NCBI GenBank assembly: GCA_009843625.1
Contig: VYDD01000476.1
Span: forward strand, 1-5,151
Direction of reading: 5' to 3'
DNA from: Gammaproteobacteria bacterium
GTDB lineage: Bacteria; Gemmatimonadota; Gemmatimonadetes; Longimicrobiales; Gaopeijiaceae
Length of the DNA: 5,151 bases
Under the pieces are notes generated by a model. That model did no database searches. It saw only the letters and a list, made by a program, of their open reading frames with translations, and had not been told where the DNA came from. Shown here piece after piece: positions 1 to 5,151 of this stretch (position 1 is its first letter; each line of letters opens with the position of its first letter). Made by a program: the position numbers and the translations under genes.

Positions 1-623
1 GCCGTTACCTGCTCGACCACCCGGTCGAGGATGTATCCCTTGGCGATGCCGTCGAGCGAGAGCGACACGCCCGGGCGCTCGAATGCGATGCGCGCCGCAT
101 CCGCCGCGACGTGCCGGTAGCCGACGCGTGACAGGGCCTCCTCTACCGCAATCTCCGCGGGCGGCGCGTCGGTCTCCGCGAAGCTGCTCCGGTAGAGTTC
201 GATCAGCGGAGCCACCGTGGGGTCGAAGGCGCCCCAGGTCAGCTCGGCGAAATGGAGGGCGCGGCGCACCACCGCCACCAGCTCGGCCGGCGGGTCGTCG
301 AGAACCCCGTCCCGGTTGAGCCGGGACACCGGTGTGTCGGGCCGGTAGCTGCTGAAAACCGCCTCCAGGCGATCGATCTCATCGAAGGCGCCGCCGGCCA
401 GCTCGCGCGCCCGCGCGGCCTCCGGGTGCACCACGGTGACGTGGACCAGCGTGCCCATGCGGGTGCGGATATCGCTCGCGCTGTGCAGCCCGGCCCTGCG
501 CAGGATCGCGGCCGTGAGTCCGCCGCCCATCGCCAGCAGCAGACCCGCCGCCCCGCCGATCCGCAACGCACTGCGCCGGGAGATGCCCGCGGCCCCGGAA
601 TCGCCACCGTTCGAGGTGGTCAT
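1..623 (-). CDS. apbE: ApbE-family FAD:protein FMN transferase, Tat-exported (3' end outside window)
   Basis: Members of this family transfer FMN from FAD onto a Thr of FMN-binding domain proteins outside the cytoplasm. The open frame starts at ATG 623 and runs off the window edge after 207 codons, of roughly 300-350 usual for the family. Residues 15-22 read SRRSALRI, a twin-arginine motif, followed by a Gly/Ala/Leu-rich hydrophobic stretch (23-41), so export by Tat is likely. The ApbE domain begins at MGT (56-58). Family landmarks follow: an EIDRLEAVFSSYRPDTPVSRLN block, WGAFDPTVAPLIELY, and DGIAKGY at 191-197. The S-L-D-G form of that last motif, rather than the common DLGG, resembles NosX-type ApbE proteins. 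The Mg-binding C-terminal part lies beyond the window. The ribosome site is weak (AGG at 632-630, 6 nt before ATG). The gene lies 86 nt behind the NosR-like gene, its likely substrate. Family assignment is secure; the NosX-like subtype is inference. Confidence 0.93.
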   Translation of the reverse strand, partial: MTTSNGGDSGAAGISRRSALRIGGAAGLLLAMGGGLTAAILRRAGLHSASDIRTRMGTLVHVTVVHPEAARARELAGGAFDEIDRLEAVFSSYRPDTPVSRLNRDGVLDDPPAELVAVVRRALHFAELTWGAFDPTVAPLIELYRSSFAETDAPPAEIAVEEALSRVGYRHVAADAARIAFERPGVSLSLDGIAKGYILDRVVEQVT

Positions 624-709
624 CGCGGACCTGGGCGCACGTCCCGGCAGCGACCTGGACCAGGTCTGCGGCTCAGACCTCGACCCCGGCTCAGACACCG
701 ATCCTGACC
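624..709. other. Intergenic spacer with overlapping direct and inverted repeats
   Basis: This 86-nt gap separates the NosR-like stop from the apbE start. It is GC-rich, and I see no convincing -10 box or T-run. It holds a 10-bp direct repeat (cggctcagac at 669-678 and 687-696, period 18). It also holds two perfect 7-bp inverted pairs: 662-668 with 674-680 (5-nt loop), and 652-658 with 660-666. A further copy of gacctgg at 628-634 overlaps the weak apbE ribosome site. Because 660-666 can pair with any of three partners, alternative RNA folds are possible. Function is unproven. Confidence 0.5.
662..680. repeat. Short inverted repeat (7-bp arms, 5-nt loop)
   Basis: The sequence aggtctg (662-668) is the exact reverse complement of cagacct (674-680), with cggct between them. 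It could form a small hairpin in the message upstream of apbE. There is no following T-run on either strand, so it is not a normal Rho-independent terminator. A 7-bp stem in GC-rich DNA can occur by chance. Confidence 0.45.
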
Positions 710-3085
710 TCAGCCACCGGTCTCGATCCGCGCACCGGGCGCCACCTTCAACTGAACCAGCCGGCGGCGCACCTCATCGATGTCGTGGCGACAGACGCCG
801 GCCTGCTCGATCAGCTTCGCTTCGCAGATGTTGCAGCGAACGCACTCGCGAAAGTCGATGCGCGGCCCCTCGATGGCCCCCGTAGGACATGCCTGCTCGC
901 ACACCTTGCAGTGGTCGCAGTGCTCCACCCGGCGGATGCGGAAGGGCGACACCGTGGAGGCGACCGCGAGCGCCGCCCCCAGCGGGCAGGCGTAGCGGCA
1001 GTAGAAGCGAGGCACGATCGCGGAGGCAACCAGGATCCCCCCCGCGATCGCCCACAGCACGATGGACGAACTCAGGAAGAAGACGGTCCCGAAGGGTTCG
1101 AAGAAGGAAAAGATGCTGGCCCGGCTCCCAGCCAGCGCCGGAAGCAGGATCGCCGCCAGGCACACGTACTTGACCAGGTACAGGCGCTCGTGCAGGGCGC
1201 GCGGCAGTTCCCGCTTGAACTTCCTCGGAACCACCTTCTCCAGGAAATCCTGCAGGACCCCGAACGGGCACAGGAACCCGCAGAAGACGCGACCCACCAG
1301 CAGCGTGGTCACCACCGTGAAGACCACGAACAGGAGCAGCGGGATGTCCTCCAGGAACACCGCCGGCCCCACGGAGATGACCGCGGTGATGTGCGACACC
1401 GAGAGGAAGCCGCCGTCGAACCACCCCAGGTAGAGGAAGGTTGCCACCAGGGCCACCCAGCGCAGCCGGTCGCGCTTCAGGAAGAAGGCCACCGTGACCA
1501 GCGCCAGCAGGCCCAGCATCCAGGCGACCTCGGCGGGTGAGGTGCGCGCAAGGGTGCGCTCGAGGACGGTCTGCTCTTCGGCGAGGGAGAAATCGAGGTC
1601 GGGCGGGGCTGCCGGCTGGACCGTTGCGGGAGGATTCTCCTCGGCTTCGGACGGATTCTCCTCGGCTTCGGACGGGTTCGCGGGTGGCGCGGGGTCCCCA
1701 GCGGCCGCGTCGGCTGCCTCTGGCCCGGCGACGGGTACAGGCGCAGGCGTGGGATCACCGGGGGATGAGGATTCGCCCGTGGCAGCTGCCTCGGCGGGAG
1801 CGGCGTCGCCCGCCAACCCGGGATCGTCCGGGGCAGCCTCTACGGCATCGCCCTCTTCGGCCGTCGCGGCAACGTCTTCGGGGGCATCGGCCGGAGCCCC
1901 GCCGGCTTCCGCCGAATCTTCCGTTGGCTCGGAGGGGGCCGGTGACGGATCGTCCCCCTGGGCCGCGGGCTCCGCGGGATCAAGATCCTCCGCGGGTTCA
2001 GGATCCTCCACGGGAGGCGCATCCTCCGCCACAATCCGCGCCGGGAGCTGCGGAGGCGGATACGCGGTCGTGTACAGCCCCATGCCCGGACGCAGATCGA
2101 AATGGATGTCGAAAGCCTGCTCGACGTCGAGCGAACCCGGCACGGCCATCACCCCGACGTTGCGGAACTGCCCCTGAACCATCCCGCTGCGCGGCTCGCC
2201 CAGCATGACGACGTCCGGGTTGTCCATGTCGATGGTGTCGGCGCCCTGCACCAGCGAGAGCGTGCGCGGATAGAAGAGCAGGGCCAGCGCGCCATCGACG
2301 CCCACGAGCATCAGAGGGTCTTCCTGCACCCGCTCCCCGAGCTGTTCCGCCACCTCGCCGAACCTGCTCCGGCCGACCAGCATCTCGCCGACGGAGTCGC
2401 TGCGGATGTGCGCGAAGGAGAGCACGATGCGGGTGACGTTGTTTTCGAGCACATGGATCTGCGGCACCAGCTCGCCCGCGACCATGTCGGACCAGGACAG
2501 CTCGTCCAGCTCGTCCATGCCGATGGTCAGGAGCGAGCCTCCGGACTCGGCGGACGGCCTGGTGGCCAGGTAGTTGGCGTACACCCGGCGGGCGGAGGCC
2601 CGGATGCCGCGCGACATGGCCGAGACCGAGATCGTCGCCCGCGACACCACGCGGACATCGCGCTTGGCGCGGAAGGGGTCGGAGATGGACTTGCCCGTGA
2701 ACTGGGCTTCGTAGCCGGGGGTGCGCAGGAAGTCGCCGCGGGTGCGGATGTAGGACTCGACGTAGTGGGTGACCCGCACGCCGGTGAGGGTCCCTTCCCG
2801 GTCCATCCCCACCAGTACCTCGATGGGACCGTTGTAGCCGAGTTCCTCCGGGGGCACGTCCGACGTGAGGAAAGCATATCCGACGAGGGCGTCCTCGTCC
2901 GGGGCGTCGGCCGCGTAGCCGACGATCACCCGCGGGTCGCCGTCCCGCATCTCGAAGAAGGTCGCCCCCGGCAGTACCTCCTCGACGAGGCTCTGCGGGA
3001 ACGGGAAGTCGTCCGCGACCTGCTGGGTGAGGGCAGGAGAGGGCACGAAGATGCACAGGACGACCACCGCGAGCAGCCGCGCCAC
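710..3085 (-). CDS. NosR-like membrane flavo-iron-sulfur protein with FMN-binding domain and long acidic linker
   Basis: This is a predicted transmembrane electron carrier taking electrons from cytoplasmic FeS clusters to a periplasmic covalent FMN. I chose GTG 3085 (791 aa) because GGAGG lies 8 nt upstream and the product then begins with a compact signal peptide. ATG 3112 (800 aa) has no Shine-Dalgarno. Residues from the GTG: signal peptide 1-20; FMN-binding domain about 65-175 with S-R-A-T, the Thr at 151 being the likely ApbE target; a NosR-type periplasmic region about 180-350; an acidic linker 352-496; six hydrophobic segments between about 520 and 692; C602-x3-C606-P and C696-x3-C700-P; then C723-x2-C726-x2-C729-x3-C733-P and C748-x2-C751-x2-C754-x10-C765. 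The wide last gap matches NosR rather than ordinary ferredoxins. Full NosR is around 700 residues; the linker explains the excess. No nosZ is present, so it may be a NosR relative with another role. It lies 19 nt after the ATPase stop and ahead of apbE. Confidence 0.88.
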   Translation of the reverse strand: MARLLAVVVLCIFVPSPALTQQVADDFPFPQSLVEEVLPGATFFEMRDGDPRVIVGYAADAPDEDALVGYAFLTSDVPPEELGYNGPIEVLVGMDREGTLTGVRVTHYVESYIRTRGDFLRTPGYEAQFTGKSISDPFRAKRDVRVVSRATISVSAMSRGIRASARRVYANYLATRPSAESGGSLLTIGMDELDELSWSDMVAGELVPQIHVLENNVTRIVLSFAHIRSDSVGEMLVGRSRFGEVAEQLGERVQEDPLMLVGVDGALALLFYPRTLSLVQGADTIDMDNPDVVMLGEPRSGMVQGQFRNVGVMAVPGSLDVEQAFDIHFDLRPGMGLYTTAYPPPQLPARIVAEDAPPVEDPEPAEDLDPAEPAAQGDDPSPAPSEPTEDSAEAGGAPADAPEDVAATAEEGDAVEAAPDDPGLAGDAAPAEAAATGESSSPGDPTPAPVPVAGPEAADAAAGDPAPPANPSEAEENPSEAEENPPATVQPAAPPDLDFSLAEEQTVLERTLARTSPAEVAWMLGLLALVTVAFFLKRDRLRWVALVATFLYLGWFDGGFLSVSHITAVISVGPAVFLEDIPLLLFVVFTVVTTLLVGRVFCGFLCPFGVLQDFLEKVVPRKFKRELPRALHERLYLVKYVCLAAILLPALAGSRASIFSFFEPFGTVFFLSSSIVLWAIAGGILVASAIVPRFYCRYACPLGAALAVASTVSPFRIRRVEHCDHCKVCEQACPTGAIEGPRIDFRECVRCNICEAKLIEQAGVCRHDIDEVRRRLVQLKVAPGARIETGG
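1598..2032 (-). other. Acidic low-complexity linker within the NosR-like protein
   Basis: This segment encodes residues 352-496 (from the GTG start), between the periplasmic domain and the first membrane helix. By my count its 145 residues include 38 Asp/Glu and no Lys, Arg, His, Cys, Phe, Tyr, Trp, Met or Ile. It is built almost wholly from A, P, E, D, G, S, T and V. It should be disordered and extended, with net charge near -38. The reading frame stays open with uniform character on both sides, so it is an in-frame insertion and not a frameshift. It may act as a spacer letting the FMN domain reach a partner across the periplasm; cation binding is a second, weaker idea. Confidence 0.85.
1632..1673. 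repeat. Perfect 21-bp tandem duplication (7-residue repeat SEAEENP)
   Basis: Positions 1632-1652 and 1653-1673 are identical over 21 bp, and the next bases start a degenerate third copy. On the coding strand each unit gives SEAEENP near the end of the acidic linker. Perfect identity at third positions points to a recent slippage-type duplication. The unit is a multiple of three, so the frame is kept. Linker length probably varies between strains. Confidence 0.95.
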
Positions 3086-3093
3086 CGTCGTTC

Positions 3094-3098
3094 CCTCC
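3094..3098 (-). promoter_or_regulatory. Strong Shine-Dalgarno (GGAGG) deciding the GTG start of the NosR-like gene
   Basis: On the minus strand GGAGG ends 8 nt before GTG 3085, near ideal spacing. The upstream in-frame ATG at 3112 is preceded by a stretch with no purine-rich match. The site sits just after the ATPase stop (3107-3105), so ribosomes finishing the ATPase would end close to it. That fits coupled translation. Confidence 0.75.
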
Positions 3099-3104
3099 GG
3101 CGCC

Positions 3105-5151
3105 TCAGGCATCCACGCGTGCGAGCCGGAGCGCGTTGCCCGTCACCAGCAGCGAAACCCCCACGTCGCCCACCAGGACTGCAGTGATCAGCGAGACCAT
3201 CCCGAGCGGCACGCCCACCACCAGAACGAGCTTCACCAGCAGGGCGGTGGTGATGTTCTGGCGGATGACCGCCCGCGACTTGCGCGACAGCCGGAACAGG
3301 TAGGGCAGCCGGGTGAGGTCGTCGCCCATCAGCGCCACGTCCGCGCTGTCGATGGCGGCGTCGCTCCCGGCGGCGCCCATGGCGATGCCCACGGAGGCGG
3401 CCGCGAGCGAGGGCGCGTCGTTCACGCCGTCGCCCACCATCGCCACCCGGCCGTGCTCCCGCTCGAGCGCCTTGAGCGCCTCCACCTTCTCGTGCGGGAG
3501 CAGCCTGGCCATCACCTCGTCCACGCCGGTCTCCCCTGCGACCCGGCGGCCGGTCGCGGCGGCGTCACCGGTGAGCATCACGACGGGACGGATTCCCATG
3601 CCGTGCAGCCGCCCCACCGCCTCCCGCGCCTGCTTGCGGGCCCGGTCCTCCAGCGAGATCCACCCCAGCGGCCCGTCCTCGTCCGCGACCACCACCACCG
3701 TGCGGCCGTCGCCGGTCATGCCCCCGGGTGCCTCCCCGATCCCCAGGACGGCCGGCTTGCCGACGAAGTGGCGCACGCCGTCCAGGCGGGCCTCGACGCC
3801 CTCGCCCCGGCGGGCGACGAAGTCGCGCACGGCGTAGTGGGTGTGGATGTCGCGCCTGCCCGCCTCCTCGTGGATCGCGCGCGCGACGGGATGCTCCGAG
3901 CGGGCCTCCACCGCGGCCGCGCGCGCCAGCACCGTGGCCGGTGGCGCCCCCCGGGTCGAGCGCACCTCCCGCACCTCCAGGTGCCCGACCGTGAGCGTGC
4001 CGGTCTTGTCCATCGCCATGGCCCGCACGCCGCTCATCGCCTCCAGGTAGACCCCGCCCTTGATCAGCACGCCGCGGCGCGCGGCGGCCGTGATGCCGCT
4101 CACCACCGCGACCGGGGTGGAGATCACCAGCGCGCACGGGCACGCGATCACCAGCAGCGTGAGCCCCCGCACCAGCCAGGTGATGAAGTCCGCGCCCGCG
4201 AGCGTCGGCACCGCCACCACCAGCACGGCCGCGACGGTGATCGCCGGCGTGTACCAGCGCGCGAACCGGGTCACCACCCGTTCCGTTTTCGCCTTCTCCG
4301 CGCCCGCCCGCTCCACCAGCTCCACGATGCGCGCGAGCGAGCTCGAGTCGGCGGGCTTCTCCGTGCGCACGTGCATATAGCCGTCGCGGGTGATGGTGCC
4401 GGCGAAGACCGGGTCGCCCCGGTCCTTCTCCACCGGAAGCGACTCCCCGGTGAGCGGCGACTCGTCCACCGCCGAGCCTCCCTCGACCACGCTGCCGTCG
4501 ACCGGAATCCGCTCGCCGGGGCGCACCACCACCACATCCCCGACCGCGACCTCCGACGCCCGCACCGTCTCCTCCACCCCGGTGCGCAGCACCACGGCCG
4601 TCTTGGGTGCGAGGTCCATCAGCGACTCCATCGACGCCCGCGCGCGGTCCACCGCGTAAGTCTCCAGCAACTCGGCGGTCGAGAACAGGAAGGCGATGGC
4701 CGCGGCCTCCAGGTACTCCCCGATCGCGACCGCCCCCAGGATCGCCACAGTCATCAGGAAGTTCATGTCCAGCGAGAGCTCGCGCGCCGCGCGCACCCCG
4801 GCCGGCATGAACCTCCATCCGCCCACTAGGGCGGAGGCGACGAACAGGAGCGAAGGAATCCGCACCTCGTTCAGCGGCAGCGTGAACAGCAGCGGACCCA
4901 CCCCGGCCAACTGGAGCGCGAGCCCGACCGCGAACAGCGCCGCTGACGCGTAGGTGATGCGGGCGTCCCGCGTCGCCCAGGTCGCGGCCGCGCGCTCCTC
5001 CCGCGCGCCGGTATCCGGCTCGGCCAGGTGCCCGAGGCGTCCGATCGCGCGCCGCACCTCCTCGGTCTCGACCCGGCCGGCATCGATCTCGACGGTCACG
5101 GTGCGGCCCACCAGGTTGGCTCCCACCCCGAGCACCCCGTCGACCCCGCGC
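3105..5151 (-). CDS. zntA: P1B-type heavy-metal ATPase, Zn/Cd/Pb-exporting class (5' end outside window)
   Basis: This is an ATP-driven inner-membrane pump that exports soft divalent cations. The frame is open to the window edge. The nearest in-window GTG (5135) is not the true start, because the residues before and after it form the second half of an HMA metal-binding domain whose CxxC must lie upstream. Counting from that GTG: eight membrane segments near 58-79, 92-110, 125-140, 142-158, 295-315, 320-345, 628-648 and 650-668; actuator TGES at 229-232; CPC at 332-334; phosphorylation site DKTGTLT with Asp376; SEHPVA at 413-418; GDGVND at 568-573. Lys635 in TM7 and Asp657 in TM8 (DVGVSLLVTGNALRL) match the ZntA/CadA class and argue against copper pumps. 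The gene ends ARVDA-stop, and the next gene starts within 20 nt. No catalytic residue is missing. Metal specificity rests on motifs only; the symbol is a family-level label. Confidence 0.93.
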   Translation of the reverse strand, partial: RGVDGVLGVGANLVGRTVTVEIDAGRVETEEVRRAIGRLGHLAEPDTGAREERAAATWATRDARITYASAALFAVGLALQLAGVGPLLFTLPLNEVRIPSLLFVASALVGGWRFMPAGVRAARELSLDMNFLMTVAILGAVAIGEYLEAAAIAFLFSTAELLETYAVDRARASMESLMDLAPKTAVVLRTGVEETVRASEVAVGDVVVVRPGERIPVDGSVVEGGSAVDESPLTGESLPVEKDRGDPVFAGTITRDGYMHVRTEKPADSSSLARIVELVERAGAEKAKTERVVTRFARWYTPAITVAAVLVVAVPTLAGADFITWLVRGLTLLVIACPCALVISTPVAVVSGITAAARRGVLIKGGVYLEAMSGVRAMAMDKTGTLTVGHLEVREVRSTRGAPPATVLARAAAVEARSEHPVARAIHEEAGRRDIHTHYAVRDFVARRGEGVEARLDGVRHFVGKPAVLGIGEAPGGMTGDGRTVVVVADEDGPLGWISLEDRARKQAREAVGRLHGMGIRPVVMLTGDAAATGRRVAGETGVDEVMARLLPHEKVEALKALEREHGRVAMVGDGVNDAPSLAAASVGIAMGAAGSDAAIDSADVALMGDDLTRLPYLFRLSRKSRAVIRQNITTALLVKLVLVVGVPLGMVSLITAVLVGDVGVSLLVTGNALRLARVDA

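Noticed and set aside
239..607. Minus-strand frame of 122 codons within apbE
   Set aside because: It is a different frame from the clear ApbE match, which covers the whole segment with family motifs; its product is low-complexity Arg/Ala/Ser-rich.
652..680. Rho-independent terminator between the NosR-like gene and apbE
   Set aside because: Inverted repeats are present, but stems are only 7 bp and no T-run follows on either strand.
1494..2177. Plus-strand Ser/Gly/Ala-rich open frame of 227 codons
   Set aside because: It is the reverse of the acidic linker coding sequence; the repetitive composition is inherited from the opposite strand.
2102..3187. Plus-strand open frame of 361 codons opposite the NosR-like gene
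   Set aside because: It spans the junction of two real minus-strand genes, shows no motif, and has composition typical of an antisense shadow.
3027..4829. Plus-strand open frame of 600 codons opposite the ATPase
   Set aside because: Its translation is His/Arg/Pro-rich, without recognisable domains, and mirrors the codon pattern of the ATPase on the other strand. High GC makes long antisense frames common.
3105..5151. Copper-exporting (CopA-type) ATPase feeding a Nos-type copper enzyme
   Set aside because: CPC alone is shared by copper and zinc pumps. The TM7 Lys and TM8 Asp in a DVGVSLLVTGNALRL context match the zinc/cadmium class, and the copper-class TM7/TM8 residues are not seen.

Overview
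The window is a GC-rich stretch of bacterial chromosome. All convincing coding sequence lies on the minus strand, and three genes read in one direction: a heavy-metal P-type ATPase (5' end beyond position 5151), then a large NosR-like membrane flavo-iron-sulfur protein, then an ApbE-type flavin transferase (3' end before position 1). The spacing looks like an operon: 19 nt between the ATPase stop and the preferred GTG start of the second gene (or an 8-nt overlap if an upstream ATG is used), and 86 nt between the second and third genes. There are no RNA genes, insertion sequences, CRISPR arrays or gene-free stretches over 300 bases. The leading promoter must lie beyond position 5151.

Region by region (minus-strand reading order): 5151-3105 is a P1B-type ATPase with a truncated N-terminal HMA domain, a CPC metal-site motif, and the TM7 Lys / TM8 Asp residues typical of the Zn/Cd/Pb-exporting (ZntA/CadA) class. 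3085-710 encodes a NosR-like protein: signal peptide, periplasmic FMN-binding domain with an S-R-A-T flavinylation motif, a beta-rich periplasmic region, a 145-residue acidic Pro/Ala/Glu/Asp linker, six membrane segments with two C-x3-C-P motifs, and a C-terminal region with two ferredoxin-like cysteine sets. 709-624 is a short spacer with overlapping direct and inverted repeats. 623-1 is the N-terminal two thirds of an ApbE with a twin-arginine signal.

The second and third genes form an understandable pair: ApbE-type enzymes attach FMN covalently to a Thr in FMN-binding domains of the NosR/RnfG/NqrC type, and this operon encodes both substrate and enzyme. Electrons would pass from cytoplasmic FeS clusters through the membrane to a periplasmic flavin. 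What is unusual is that this electron-transfer pair sits directly behind a zinc/cadmium-type efflux ATPase, with no nosZ or other nitrous oxide reductase gene in view, so the physiological electron acceptor is unknown.

The organism is probably a Gram-negative-type, high-GC bacterium: it has a periplasm-facing flavoprotein, a Tat-exported ApbE, and GTG start use. The phylum cannot be fixed from this window; Gemmatimonadota or a similar high-GC lineage is only a guess.
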